A DNA stretch of 21,571 bases. Origin: Mageeibacillus sp. UBA5770. GTDB taxonomy: Bacteria; Bacillota_A; Clostridia; Saccharofermentanales; Saccharofermentanaceae. Under the pieces are notes generated by a model, which saw only the letters and a program-made list of their open reading frames with translations, was not told where the DNA came from and did not search any database. Where the stretch lies: contig DIEQ01000023.1 of assembly GCA_002418705.1 (NCBI GenBank), positions 1-21,571 of the forward strand, read 5' to 3'. Numbering within the stretch: the first letter of the stretch is position 1; the number at the start of each line of letters is the position of its first letter. The position numbers were made by a program, and so were the translations under genes. Below, piece by piece: positions 1 to 9,045 of this stretch.

Positions 1-2
1 GA

Positions 3-122
3 GAGAACTGGCAGGACCCTGGAAATGCCCGTATCACAACAGCCGCATGTGTATGGAAATTATGTCTCGTTTCGTCTGATCCAAGGATTGTATATAAGGG
101 TGATGAAGCTGATTTGTTTTGA
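3..122 (+). CDS. possible 3' end of an upstream gene, unrecognised
   Basis: The reading frame starting at base 3 stays open from the left edge to a TGA at 120-122. It gives about 39 residues of ordinary protein-like composition ending in GDEADLF. It stops 24 bases before the ribosome binding site and start of the acetyltransferase gene, a spacing typical of an operon. I do not recognise the family from this fragment. A second frame (from base 1) is also open as far as base 150, so the frame choice is not certain, and the region could also be non-coding. Confidence 0.4.
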   Translation, partial: ENWQDPGNARITTAACVWKLCLVSSDPRIVYKGDEADLF

Positions 123-146
123 AATAAATAACACTACGGAGGTACA

Positions 147-662
147 ATGAACAGAATTGACATGAATTACGAGAATCCGGACTTCGCTCTGCGTTTTGCA
201 GACCCGACCCCAGAGGATGCAGAGACAGTATTATATTTTGTCAGGCAGCTTGCAAAATATGAAAAACTCGAAGATCAGGTGGTTGCAACTGCCGAAAAGT
301 TTTTTCAGACAATTTTTGTACAAAAACATGCCGAGGTAATCCTGGCGGAATACAAGGGCAAGCCTGTTGGCTTTTCTCTTTTCTTCCACAATTATTCGAC
401 ATTTCTCGGTCAGCCGGGTATCTATCTGGAGGATCTTTATCTTATTCCGGAAGTGCGTAAAATGGGGTTTGGCAAGGTAATTCTTGCCTGTATTGCCCGC
501 CTGGCCGTTGAACGCAACTGCGGACGGGTAGAGTGGTCCTGTCTTGACTGGAATCAATCTTCAAGGGATTTCTATGAAAGCCTCGGTTCCGAGTCGCGCG
601 ATGAGTGGATTGGATACCGCCTTTCAGGACAAGCATTAGAAGATCTGGCAAAAATTGTCTGA
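147..662 (+). CDS. GNAT family N-acetyltransferase, diamine/spermidine acetyltransferase (SSAT)-like
   Basis: This 171-residue cytosolic protein is a GNAT enzyme, which transfers an acetyl group from acetyl-CoA to an amine. Two stretches resemble spermidine/spermine acetyltransferases: the N-terminal LAKYEKLEDQV (35-45), and the YLEDLYLIPEVRKMGFGK strand-loop (93-110), which carries the R-x-x-G-x-G acetyl-CoA pyrophosphate-binding loop. LDWNQSSRDFYESLG (133-147) matches the family's C-terminal motif, and Tyr143 sits where the usual general acid lies. The length is normal for the family. The start is the ATG just after GGAGG (138-142), spacing about 4 bases. The next in-frame ATG, five codons later, lies too far from this site. 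The substrate is inferred by similarity only and could be another amine. The gene runs toward ilvE and is followed by a strong terminator. Confidence 0.85.
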   Translation: MNRIDMNYENPDFALRFADPTPEDAETVLYFVRQLAKYEKLEDQVVATAEKFFQTIFVQKHAEVILAEYKGKPVGFSLFFHNYSTFLGQPGIYLEDLYLIPEVRKMGFGKVILACIARLAVERNCGRVEWSCLDWNQSSRDFYESLGSESRDEWIGYRLSGQALEDLAKIV

Positions 663-689
663 TTGACCGCTGCTGCTTTTCACAAAATT

Positions 690-727
690 AAAAAGTCATC
701 CGGAAGAATTTATCCGGATGACTTTTT
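690..727. terminator. bidirectional Rho-independent terminator
   Basis: Bases 690-704 and 713-727 form a perfect 15-pair stem (core GTCATCCGG / CCGGATGAC) around an 8-base loop. The stem is flanked by five A on one side and five T on the other. The T-run on each strand makes it a terminator in both directions. It lies between the convergent acetyltransferase gene and ilvE. Confidence 0.92.
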
Positions 728-779
728 CGATCAGAAGTTAATTTGACAGGACGCTGATTTTTCACTTTTCGGGAAGATA

Positions 780-1850
780 TCAGACCTTGACTGTCCAGGC
801 CAGCTTATCTTCAACAACACCCTTTTGGACGCCTGTGATCGTATCATAGAAAAGCTGTGCGATCGGACCGATCTGGTTGTTATTGATCGTGATGACGTGC
901 TCCTCGTACTTGAGCTCGCCGACAGGTGAGATAACTGCAGCTGTGCCTGATCCGAAAGCTTCGGAAAGTCTTCCGGATTTGCCGGCTTCGATCAGTTCGT
1001 CAATAGAGATTCTGCGCTCTTCGACTTCCATGCCAAGAGACTTGGCAAGCTCGATGCAGGATCTTCTGGTGATACCGGGAAGGATACTTCCGTTCAAGGC
1101 CGGAGTGACAAGCTTTCCGTCAATGACAAACAAAATATTCATTGAACCGACTTCTTCGATATACTTCTGCTCAATTCCATCAAGCCAAAGCACCTGGACG
1201 TATCCCTTTTTGTGGGCAATATCCTGGGCGATAAGGCTTGAAGCATAGTTGCCGGCACATTTTGTAAAACCGGTCCCGCCGCGGACTGCACGTACATATG
1301 TATCTTCCACATAAATTTTGACAGGATTGATCCCCTGGGGATAGTAAGCACCGGAAGGTGAAAGAATGATCATAAACCGGTATGTGTGTGAAGGACGAAC
1401 ACCAAGATACGGATCTGTTGCTATGACAAAAGGACGAATATAAAGAGATTCCCCCTCGCCTGAAGGTATCCAGTCCTGATCAAGCCGCACGAGCTCCTTG
1501 GTAGCATGCACACAGAATTCGGGGTCAACCGGAGGAATAACAAGACGTGCATCCGAATTGTTGATTCTCTCAAAGTTGAGAAGAGGACGGAAAAGATTCA
1601 CGCTTTTGTCCGGACAGCGATAGGCTTTCAGACCTTCGAAAACAGCCTGTCCGTAATGAAAAACCATTGCGGAGGGTTCTATCAGAAAAGGAGCATAAGG
1701 CTCAATTCTTGGATTTATCCATCCTTCGCCCTCAACATAATCCATAATGAACATATGATCAGTGAAATATTGGCCGAACGGCAGTGACTCACCCGGGAGT
1801 GGTTTTGCCTTCGGAGCCGTGGTTTTTGCTATTGAAATTGCAGGAAACAT
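780..1850 (-). CDS. ilvE: branched-chain amino acid aminotransferase (class IV PLP, type II BCAT)
   Basis: This enzyme reversibly transaminates leucine, isoleucine and valine with 2-oxoglutarate. It is the last step of their synthesis and the first of their breakdown. The 356-residue protein has the fold-type IV pattern: [15 protein letters not shown] near 64-78, the PLP lysine in [10 protein letters not shown] (Lys197), and EEVGSMN near 232-238. The length matches the type II (eukaryotic-like) BCAT family. I chose the ATG at 1850 because AAGGAGGA (minus strand, 1858-1865) lies 7 bases upstream. The ATG nine codons earlier (1877) has no ribosome binding site. A TATAAT on the minus strand at 1895-1900 would give a leader of roughly 40 bases, with no T-box or attenuator visible. 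Its 2-oxoacid products are possible substrates of the ferredoxin oxidoreductase at the right end of the window (inference). Confidence 0.95.
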   Translation of the reverse strand: MFPAISIAKTTAPKAKPLPGESLPFGQYFTDHMFIMDYVEGEGWINPRIEPYAPFLIEPSAMVFHYGQAVFEGLKAYRCPDKSVNLFRPLLNFERINNSDARLVIPPVDPEFCVHATKELVRLDQDWIPSGEGESLYIRPFVIATDPYLGVRPSHTYRFMIILSPSGAYYPQGINPVKIYVEDTYVRAVRGGTGFTKCAGNYASSLIAQDIAHKKGYVQVLWLDGIEQKYIEEVGSMNILFVIDGKLVTPALNGSILPGITRRSCIELAKSLGMEVEERRISIDELIEAGKSGRLSEAFGSGTAAVISPVGELKYEEHVITINNNQIGPIAQLFYDTITGVQKGVVEDKLAWTVKV

Positions 1851-1894
1851 CTGAGTATCCTCCTTCGCACTCGTCATTTTATTTGTATTTTAGC

Positions 1895-1900
1895 ATTATA
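1895..1900 (-). promoter_or_regulatory. -10 box of the probable ilvE promoter
   Basis: The minus strand reads TATAAT here, a perfect sigma-A -10 hexamer, about 45 bases upstream of the chosen ilvE start. No good TTGACA-like -35 box is seen at 16-18 bases, so the promoter is assigned on the -10 box and its position only. Confidence 0.5.
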
Positions 1901-1999
1901 GTACGGTTTGCAGCGAAAAGAACACGAAAAATTCATCTATATGCAAATCAATTTGTTATTCGTCAGAAAAGAGCATGGAAAGATAAGGCTTTCTGATCA

Positions 2000-2038
2000 A
2001 TCGTTTAATGAAAATTCAATATTTTCTGAGCAAACGAT
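2000..2038. repeat. nested inverted repeat between ilvE and uvrB
   Basis: Outer arms ATCGTTT (2000-2006) and AAACGAT (2032-2038) enclose inner arms GAAAAT (2010-2015) and ATTTTC (2021-2026) around a 5-base loop. It lies upstream of both divergent promoters, 25 bases before the LexA box, so it is not obviously transcribed. There is no T-run of terminator type. It could be a protein-binding site or chance in AT-rich DNA. Apart from this structure, the two promoters and the LexA box, the 284-base gap between ilvE and uvrB shows nothing recognisable. Confidence 0.35.
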
Positions 2039-2060
2039 GAGGTGATACCATTAAAAACAA

Positions 2061-2089
2061 TTGAACAATTGTTCGCTTAATGATACTAT
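2061..2089 (+). promoter_or_regulatory. uvrB promoter
   Basis: TTGAAC (2061-2066) and TACTAT (2084-2089) are separated by 17 bases, each matching four of six consensus positions. Transcription would begin near 2096, about 40 bases before the uvrB ATG. The -35 box is overlapped by the LexA box, which fits a repressible promoter. Confidence 0.6.
2063..2074. promoter_or_regulatory. LexA (DinR) SOS box of uvrB
   Basis: GAACAATTGTTC is a perfect palindrome that matches the Gram-positive LexA operator core GAAC-N4-GTTC. It overlaps the -35 region of the uvrB promoter, the standard arrangement for repression until RecA-stimulated LexA cleavage. uvrB is a classic SOS gene in Bacillus and its relatives. 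Confidence 0.88.
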
Positions 2090-2134
2090 TTTATTTGAAC
2101 AAAATGGCACGTCAATTTAGCTGAGGTTAATTGT

Positions 2135-4192
2135 ATGGTAAGTAAGAATGATGAAAACAAGTCTGTGAATAAGTATTACGAACCGCTTGAGAGCCGTCCC
2201 TTCCGCATTGACAGCGATATGCGGCCTATGGGAGATCAGCCGCAGGCAATTGATACGCTTGTGCAGGGATTTGAAGACGGACTTGCCGCACAGACTCTGT
2301 TGGGTGTAACCGGATCAGGCAAGACTTTTACAATGGCTAATATTATTGAACGTCTTCAGCGGCCTGCCCTGGTCATCGCGCACAACAAAACTCTTGCAGC
2401 ACAGCTGTGTGCTGAATTCAAGGCGTTTTTTCCGGACAATGCAGTTGAATTCTTTGTTTCTTATTACGACTACTATCAGCCTGAGGCGTATATTGCATCA
2501 ACGGATACATATATTGAGAAAGACTCAGCCGTCAACGATGAGATTGACCGGATGCGGCATTCTGCCACATCCTCACTGCTTGAGCGCCGTGATGTCATTG
2601 TTGTAGCATCCGTTTCATGTATTTACGGTCTTGGTGACCCGTCAGATTACAGGGATTTAATGGTTAATCTTCGCCCGGGCATGAAGAAGGACCGCGATCA
2701 GGTCATTCGGGAACTTGTGAATATTCAGTATTCCAGAAATGATTATGAAGTAAAGCGCGGATATTTTCGCGTCCGCGGAGATACTCTCGACATATTTCCG
2801 GCCTCGTCCGAAGAACTCCTCACGCGTGTCAGCTTTTTCGGAGATATGATTGAGAAGATAACGGAAGTCGACCATCTGACCGGAAAAGTGCAGTGGTCGA
2901 GGAATTACACGGCTATATATCCCGCATCCCATTATGCTACCAGCAGCGGCAAGATGAAAAAGGCTCTTGAGACGATTGAGGAGGAGCTTGACGGGCGACT
3001 TACCGTCATGCGTGAAGAAGGTAAGGTTATTGAGGCGTACCGCCTTGAACAGCGTACCCGATATGATCTTGAGATGCTCAGGGAAACAGGTTTCTGCAAA
3101 GGAATTGAGAACTATTCAAGACACCTTGCCCAGCGTGCGCCCGGATCGGCTCCCTATACGCTTATCGACTTCTTCCCGGATGACTACCTGCTCATGATTG
3201 ATGAGTCCCATGTAACAATACCCCAGGTTGGCGCCATGTATGCAGGGGACAGGTCCAGAAAAGAGAACCTTGTCAATTATGGATTCAGACTGCCTTCCGC
3301 ATTTGACAACAGGCCGCTGCAATTTCCTGAATTCGAAAAAAGAATGGGACAGACGCTGTTTGTGTCTGCTACACCATCCGTTTACGAGTCCGAACACAGC
3401 GGTCAGACGGCGGAACAGATTATCCGTCCGACCGGACTGGTCGATCCGGATATAGCTATCAGACCTGTTGAGGGACAGATTGATGACATTCTGACTGAGA
3501 TCCGGGCTAACAATGAGAAGGGGGAAAGGACGCTCGTCCTTACACTCACAAAAAAGATGGCTGAAGATCTGTCGGCATTTCTTGCGAACGAAGGCATCCG
3601 GGTTAAATACCTCCATTCTGATATTGATACGGTTGAACGTATGAAGATATTAAGAGACTTGAGGCAGGGGCTTTTTGATGTTCTAGTCGGTATTAACCTG
3701 CTTCGTGAAGGGCTTGACCTTCCGGAAGTCTCGCTTATCATGATTCTTGATGCGGATAAAGAGGGCTTCCTGCGTTCGGCAAGATCCCTTATTCAGATTA
3801 TCGGACGAGCAGCCCGTAATGTGAATGGCCGCGTTGTCCTTTATGCCGATAAAGTAACCGATTCCATGTTTGCTGCGATTTCTGAAACGAACAGAAGAAG
3901 AGAGATCCAATTGGCATATAATGAGAAAAACAACATTATTCCCCGAAGCATTACCAAAGAAGTAAGAGGCGTCCTTGATACAATCGAAGCAATAAGCAAA
4001 GAAGAGGGAATTGAGGCAAAGGAGGTTGAGGGTCTGCTGGATAATAAGACAGCACGCCTGTCGCAGCCTGAGCTCGTCAAGCTGTCCAAGCGCCTTGAGA
4101 AGGAAATGAAGGAGTCCGCTAAGAACCTCGATTTCGAAGATGCGGCAAGACTTCGGGATTTACTTGTGGCTGTACGCGGCAGGATTGTTTAA
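2135..4192 (+). CDS. uvrB: excinuclease ABC subunit B (UvrB)
   Basis: UvrB is the damage-verifying ATPase of nucleotide excision repair. It receives damaged DNA from UvrA and presents it to UvrC for incision. The 685-residue protein shows Walker A GVTGSGKT (57-64), the beta-hairpin [10 protein letters not shown] (110-119) that clamps the DNA strand, the DESH Walker B box (356-359), helicase motif [10 protein letters not shown] (554-561) and a C-terminal UvrC-binding UVR domain (about 650-684). The length is standard for the family and no key residue is missing. The start follows a weak GAGG (2123-2126). It is preceded by a LexA box and followed after only 18 bases by dnaE. No uvrA or uvrC lies in the window, although uvrB is often followed by uvrA in Firmicutes. 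Confidence 0.98.
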   Translation: MVSKNDENKSVNKYYEPLESRPFRIDSDMRPMGDQPQAIDTLVQGFEDGLAAQTLLGVTGSGKTFTMANIIERLQRPALVIAHNKTLAAQLCAEFKAFFPDNAVEFFVSYYDYYQPEAYIASTDTYIEKDSAVNDEIDRMRHSATSSLLERRDVIVVASVSCIYGLGDPSDYRDLMVNLRPGMKKDRDQVIRELVNIQYSRNDYEVKRGYFRVRGDTLDIFPASSEELLTRVSFFGDMIEKITEVDHLTGKVQWSRNYTAIYPASHYATSSGKMKKALETIEEELDGRLTVMREEGKVIEAYRLEQRTRYDLEMLRETGFCKGIENYSRHLAQRAPGSAPYTLIDFFPDDYLLMIDESHVTIPQVGAMYAGDRSRKENLVNYGFRLPSAFDNRPLQFPEFEKRMGQTLFVSATPSVYESEHSGQTAEQIIRPTGLVDPDIAIRPVEGQIDDILTEIRANNEKGERTLVLTLTKKMAEDLSAFLANEGIRVKYLHSDIDTVERMKILRDLRQGLFDVLVGINLLREGLDLPEVSLIMILDADKEGFLRSARSLIQIIGRAARNVNGRVVLYADKVTDSMFAAISETNRRREIQLAYNEKNNIIPRSITKEVRGVLDTIEAISKEEGIEAKEVEGLLDNKTARLSQPELVKLSKRLEKEMKESAKNLDFEDAARLRDLLVAVRGRIV

Positions 4193-4210
4193 TTTACAGG
4201 AGGGTTTCGA

Positions 4211-7200
4211 GTGGCTTCAGAATCAGTATCAATGCAGGGTTTTGTACATTTGCACCTGCACACGGAATACAGTCTGCTTGACGGCGCCATCCGCATCCGT
4301 TCCCTTGCAAAGCGGCTGAAAGAGCTGGGTATGACTGCCTGCGCCATTACCGATCACGGTGTTATGTATGGCACCGTTGATTTTTTCCGGATCATGGAAG
4401 AAGAGGGTATTCATGCAATAATCGGTTGTGAGTGCTATGTCGCGCCAAGAAGCCGTCTAAGTAAAGAAGGTTCCCCTGACCGGGAGCCTTCGCACCTCAT
4501 CCTGCTTGCCAAAGATGATGAGGGACTCAAAAATCTGAACCGTCTTGTATCAGCCGGATTTACCGAAGGGTTTTACTATAGACCCCGCATCGACCATGAA
4601 CTTCTTGAAAAATACAGCGGCGGACTGATTGCTCTTTCTGCATGCCTCGCCGGAGAGATATCTTCGGCTCTGATGAAGGATCAGTTTGAGGAGGCAAGAA
4701 GGACGGCGCTCTGGTATGACGAAGTTTTCGGGCGGGGAAATTATTACCTGGAGATTCAAAGCAACACCATTCCGGCTCAGGCAAGAGTCAATCAGCATCT
4801 GATCCGCATCTCAAAGGAGACAGGAATTCCGCTGGTTGCGACCAACGACTGCCACTATATGCGTAAAGAAGATGCCAAGGCGCACGATGTCCTGCTTTGC
4901 ATGCAGACGGGTAAACACATATCGGATAAAGACAGGATGCGCATGCCTACCGATGATTTCTATATTAAATCAGAAGAAGAGATGCGTGCCTTTTTTCCCA
5001 ATATTCCCTCAGCCATTGAGAATACGGTACTGATTGCAAACGCCTGCCATGCGCGATATTCCTTCGGCAGTTATTTTCTTCCATCATTTGATGTGCCGTC
5101 TGATTTTACGGATCATGATGAGTTTCTTCGATCGATATCGGAAGAAGGGCTTGCCCGAAGGCTCGAAGCCGTCAGTGACTCCGAAGAGATTCAGACATAC
5201 CGTGATCGCCTGACGTATGAACTTTCTGTTATTTCAAAAATGGGATTTACGGATTACTTTCTGATTGTCTGGGATTTTATTAAGTATGCCCGTGATAAGG
5301 GCATAATGGTCGGGCCGGGCCGCGGTTCCGGAGCGGGATCCCTGGCTGCATATGCACTATCAATAACAAATATAGACCCTTTGAAATACGGTTTGATTTT
5401 TGAACGCTTCCTCAACAGTGAGCGCGTAAGCATGCCCGACTTTGATATTGATTTCTGTTACGAGCGCCGCCCGGAAGTCATTGAATATGTTACAGCCAAA
5501 TATGGTGCGGACCGGGTAGCCCAGGTAATTACATTCGGAACACTGGCAGCCCGCGCCTGCGTCAGGGATGTTGCCAGGGCGCTTGAAGTTCCGTATGCCG
5601 AGAGTGACAGGCTTGCCAAAATGATCCCGTTTGCAATTGGCATGACCATTGAGAAGGCACTCGAATTATCCTCTGATCTGAAGTTGGCCTACACAACAAA
5701 TGAAGTAGCCAAAGACGTGCTGGATACGGCGATTCTTTTTGAAGGAATGCCCAGACATGCTTCCACTCATGCGGCAGGAGTTGTTATTTCAAGCGGACCG
5801 CTTACGGATGTGGCCCCGCTTTCCAAAAATGACGAATCGATCGTTGTCCAGTTTGCAAAAAATAACGTAGAGGCTATCGGTCTTCTGAAGTTCGACTTTC
5901 TTGGGCTCCGTACGCTTACCGTTATGCGGGACACTGCTGAAACGGTCCTGGAGAATCTTGGAACCGTTATTGATTTCGACCGGATTCCGATGGATGAACC
6001 TGCTGTTTATGATATGATCGGCCGTGGGGATACAGAGGGTGTTTTTCAGCTTGAAAGTGCGGGCATGACCAATTTCATGACAGAACTTGCGCCATCGTCG
6101 CTTGAAGACATCATCGCAGGTATTTCGCTTTACCGTCCGGGACCGATGGATCAGATACCCCGGTATGTGAAGGCAAGGCATGACCGGAGCCTCATACACT
6201 ACGATCATCCTCTCCTTGAACCAATCCTGAGTGTCACATATGGCTGCATGGTGTATCAGGAGCAGGCCATGCAGATTGTAAGGGATCTGGCAGGGTTTTC
6301 AATGGGACAATCCGACAATATCCGCCGCGCCATGTCCAAGAAGAAGCCGGATATTATTGAAAAGTACCGCAAGATGTTCGTTTACGGCGGTATTGATGAA
6401 CTCGGACGTACGGTTGACGGAGCCGTTGCACGGGGAGTCAGCCTGGATACAGCCAATAAAATATTCGATGATGTGACGATGTTTGCGGGGTATGCTTTCA
6501 ACAAGTCCCACGCGGCTGCATATGCGGTTGTCGGGTATTTTACCGCATTTCTGAAATATCATTACCCTACGGAGTTTATGGCAGCCATGCTCAACAGCTA
6601 CCGCGGCAACCTGACACAGGCGGCCTGGTATGTGTCCTGCTGCAAAAAGATGGGACTTAAAGTTCTTGCTCCGGATATCAACAAAAGCCAGGCCAAGTTC
6701 ACAACCGAGGGGGAAGGCTGCATCCGGATCGGTCTTTCCGCCGTAAAAAATGTCGGGGAAGGAGCAATCAGCCAGCTTGTTGCGGAGCGGACAGAAAATG
6801 GGGCTTTTGCAACCTTCGGTGATTTTTTAAGAAGAATGTTTACATTCGATATGAACCGCAAGATGATTGAGAGTCTGATTCTTGCCTCTGCGCTGGATTC
6901 ATTCAATATTTCCCGTTCACAGCTTATTGCTGCGACGGATCCTTTTTTCGCTCAGCTTGCCTCATCAAAGAGAAATCTTATGGAAGGGCAGCTGTCGCTT
7001 TTCGGCTTGTCGGATGAGACGGAGGACAGCACTCTTTCTGAGCCGTCATATCCGGTTATGGATGAATTTACCGTTTCAGAAAAACTTACAAGGGAAAAGG
7101 AAGTACTTGGGCTCTATGTCTCCGGGCATCCGCTTGAAGAATATAAAAAATCAATTGCTTATTCGACTAACACGGATAGCTCTGCTTTTGTTTCGGCATC

Positions 7201-7888
7201 AGGCGAAGAAGATGCCGTTGCTGAACGGATCCTTTCGGATAATGATCTGGTAACCATGGCCGGACTTCTCCTTACCCGTTCAACAAAGACCACAAAAAAA
7301 CAGGAAATGATGGCTTTTCTTCTTATGGAAGACCTGCTTGGCAGCTATGAAGTTATCGTATTCCCAAAAGTGTTTCAGACTTATGCGCATCTTCTTCAGG
7401 AAAACCGTGTTCTTCTGATCAGGGGCAGGGTCAGTATTCGTGAAGATGAACCGCCCAAGCTGATCGCCGAGAGTTTTTCAGAACTTTCCAGGAATGCTGC
7501 CGATCGAAAAGCCGACCCGGTATCCAACAGGAATGACAGTTTTTCCGGAAGAACATATGAAAAGACGGCAGCTAGTAAAGACGCAGACAATCAGGCCCGG
7601 GATAAGATAGAAATGGAAAATACAAAAGCAGGCGGATATGCTCCAAAAGCAGCACCGCCCGGCCTACAGCGGCTTGGGATCCGTTACGAAGGACAGGAGA
7701 ACGATGCAGGTTACAAGAGGCTCTTAGCAGCGTTTGAATATTTTCACGGTCCGATGCAGGTCATCATGTTTTTATCTTCGCAAAAAAAGAACATAAAACT
7801 CACGGCTGAATACTGGGTGGACCCGTCAAATGACATTTTAAAAGAGATTTCGAAAATTTGCGGTTCAGATAACATGGCAATTTTTTGA
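4211..7888 (+). CDS. dnaE: DNA polymerase III subunit alpha, DnaE type
   Basis: This is a C-family DNA polymerase. In Firmicutes, DnaE works beside PolC in primer extension and lagging-strand synthesis. The 1225-residue protein contains an N-terminal PHP domain with HLHLHTEYS (13-21) and DHGVMYG. The polymerase core has GPGRGSGAGS, PDFDIDF (catalytic aspartates within 410-414) and KFDFLGLRTL (Asp562). A helix-hairpin-helix region follows near 838-860, then a canonical beta-clamp motif QLSLF (927-931), and an OB fold at about 1014-1090. A charged, low-complexity linker (about 1098-1151) precedes a small C-terminal domain. The start is a GTG preceded by AGGAGG (4198-4203) at 7 bases. An in-frame ATG seven codons on lacks this spacing. 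The 18-base gap after uvrB suggests co-transcription. Confidence 0.97.
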   Translation: MASESVSMQGFVHLHLHTEYSLLDGAIRIRSLAKRLKELGMTACAITDHGVMYGTVDFFRIMEEEGIHAIIGCECYVAPRSRLSKEGSPDREPSHLILLAKDDEGLKNLNRLVSAGFTEGFYYRPRIDHELLEKYSGGLIALSACLAGEISSALMKDQFEEARRTALWYDEVFGRGNYYLEIQSNTIPAQARVNQHLIRISKETGIPLVATNDCHYMRKEDAKAHDVLLCMQTGKHISDKDRMRMPTDDFYIKSEEEMRAFFPNIPSAIENTVLIANACHARYSFGSYFLPSFDVPSDFTDHDEFLRSISEEGLARRLEAVSDSEEIQTYRDRLTYELSVISKMGFTDYFLIVWDFIKYARDKGIMVGPGRGSGAGSLAAYALSITNIDPLKYGLIFERFLNSERVSMPDFDIDFCYERRPEVIEYVTAKYGADRVAQVITFGTLAARACVRDVARALEVPYAESDRLAKMIPFAIGMTIEKALELSSDLKLAYTTNEVAKDVLDTAILFEGMPRHASTHAAGVVISSGPLTDVAPLSKNDESIVVQFAKNNVEAIGLLKFDFLGLRTLTVMRDTAETVLENLGTVIDFDRIPMDEPAVYDMIGRGDTEGVFQLESAGMTNFMTELAPSSLEDIIAGISLYRPGPMDQIPRYVKARHDRSLIHYDHPLLEPILSVTYGCMVYQEQAMQIVRDLAGFSMGQSDNIRRAMSKKKPDIIEKYRKMFVYGGIDELGRTVDGAVARGVSLDTANKIFDDVTMFAGYAFNKSHAAAYAVVGYFTAFLKYHYPTEFMAAMLNSYRGNLTQAAWYVSCCKKMGLKVLAPDINKSQAKFTTEGEGCIRIGLSAVKNVGEGAISQLVAERTENGAFATFGDFLRRMFTFDMNRKMIESLILASALDSFNISRSQLIAATDPFFAQLASSKRNLMEGQLSLFGLSDETEDSTLSEPSYPVMDEFTVSEKLTREKEVLGLYVSGHPLEEYKKSIAYSTNTDSSAFVSASGEEDAVAERILSDNDLVTMAGLLLTRSTKTTKKQEMMAFLLMEDLLGSYEVIVFPKVFQTYAHLLQENRVLLIRGRVSIREDEPPKLIAESFSELSRNAADRKADPVSNRNDSFSGRTYEKTAASKDADNQARDKIEMENTKAGGYAPKAAPPGLQRLGIRYEGQENDAGYKRLLAAFEYFHGPMQVIMFLSSQKKNIKLTAEYWVDPSNDILKEISKICGSDNMAIF

Positions 7889-7894
7889 TGACTC

Positions 7895-7923
7895 TTCCGA
7901 TTTTTTCGCTATACCTGTATAAT
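7895..7923 (+). promoter_or_regulatory. possible pfkA promoter
   Basis: A perfect TATAAT (7918-7923) lies 17 bases after a poor -35 (TTCCGA, 7895-7900), in the 97-base gap between dnaE and pfkA. No hairpin terminator is seen after dnaE, so this would be an extra promoter inside a longer transcript. Confidence 0.45.
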
Positions 7924-7985
7924 GGCAATAGTAACAAACAACGAAAAGAATTTTGACAAAAACGGGAAGCAGGAGTGTGATTACA

Positions 7986-9038
7986 ATGGCTGAAGAATAC
8001 AATGCGACAAATTTACCGAACCTTAAGGATATGGTGGCTCCAAATTATGATAATATTCCGAAGTCTGACGTGCCTGTAATCCGAGGCATTGGTGTTCTTA
8101 CCAGCGGCGGAGATGCTCCCGGAATGAATGCGACGATTCGTGCGGTTGTACGTGCGGGCCTCCATACAGGTCATAAAATCTTTGGCGTTACGCGAGGCTA
8201 CCACGGATTGTGGAAAGGCGAAGTTGAAGAACTTAATGGACGGGATGTTTCCGAGAAGCTCCAGCGCGGCGGTACTTTCCTTATGACAGCACGGTCGAAG
8301 ACTTTTGAGACACCTGAGGGTGTTGTTAAAGGTGCCAAAATGTGTAGTGTCTTTGGCATTGACTGTCTTGTGGTAATCGGCGGTGACGGCTCCTACCGGG
8401 GTGCGAGGGATCTTGCACGGTTAGGAATCCCCGTGATCGGACTGCCCGGCACAATCGATAACGACATAGCATCGACTGAATATACGATCGGTTATGACAC
8501 CGCCATGAATACGGCGATGGAAGCCATCGATAAGCTGCGCGATACGGCATCTTCTCACGAACGCTGCAGCGTAATTGAAGTAATGGGAAGAAAAGCCGGA
8601 TATATTGCCCTCAATGTCGGAATAGCTACAGGTGCAGAGGTTGTCCTTATACCTGAACAGGCATACGATTTTAACAGGGATGTTGTCAAAGTTATTCTTG
8701 ACGGTCGAAATGCCGGCAAGCGCCACTATATTGTCATTGTTGCGGAAGGCGCCGGGAAAGCAGTTGAAATTGCCCAGCGAATCGAGGAGACGACAGGCAT
8801 CGAAGCGCGGCCAACCATCTTAGGTCATCTGCAGAGGGGCGGCAGCCCGACTGTCCGGGATCGTACGATGGCGAGCCTGATGGGTGTGCATGCGATAGAG
8901 TGCATTAACGAGGGAAGACTTAACCGTCTTGTTATTTTCAAGGAAGGCAGAATTACTGATGTTGACATTGAAGAAGGCCTCAAAATGACAAAAACAATTT
9001 CGGAACAGGATCTTTCCAGGGCAAAAATATTGACTTGA
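7986..9038 (+). CDS. pfkA: ATP-dependent 6-phosphofructokinase
   Basis: PfkA phosphorylates fructose 6-phosphate to the 1,6-bisphosphate, the committing step of glycolysis. The 350-residue cytosolic protein has the nucleotide loop GGDAPGMN (41-48), GGDGS (132-136) with the glycine typical of ATP rather than pyrophosphate enzymes, the catalytic PGTIDND (154-160), and HLQRGGSP near 280. The absence of the PPi-type GGDD and KTIDND residues supports ATP as donor. Compared with E. coli PfkA there is an N-terminal extension of about 30 residues. The ATG at 7986 is preferred because AGGAG (7971-7975) precedes it. An upstream TTG (7953) in the same frame has no ribosome binding site. The stop is 7 bases before pgsA, so the two are probably translated from one transcript. 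Confidence 0.96.
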   Translation: MAEEYNATNLPNLKDMVAPNYDNIPKSDVPVIRGIGVLTSGGDAPGMNATIRAVVRAGLHTGHKIFGVTRGYHGLWKGEVEELNGRDVSEKLQRGGTFLMTARSKTFETPEGVVKGAKMCSVFGIDCLVVIGGDGSYRGARDLARLGIPVIGLPGTIDNDIASTEYTIGYDTAMNTAMEAIDKLRDTASSHERCSVIEVMGRKAGYIALNVGIATGAEVVLIPEQAYDFNRDVVKVILDGRNAGKRHYIVIVAEGAGKAVEIAQRIEETTGIEARPTILGHLQRGGSPTVRDRTMASLMGVHAIECINEGRLNRLVIFKEGRITDVDIEEGLKMTKTISEQDLSRAKILT

Positions 9039-9045
9039 GGATTTT

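Noticed and set aside
1851..1877. ilvE starting at the ATG at 1877 (nine residues longer)
   Set aside because: No ribosome binding site precedes it, while AAGGAGGA stands 7 bases before the ATG at 1850, the start that also gives the usual family length.
3116..3616. Long minus-strand open frame within uvrB (166 codons)
   Set aside because: It is antisense to highly conserved UvrB motifs, has no ribosome binding site and shows no recognisable protein family.
7953..7958. TTGACA before pfkA as a -35 box
   Set aside because: No -10-like hexamer lies 16-18 bases downstream. The TATAAT in this gap lies upstream of it.
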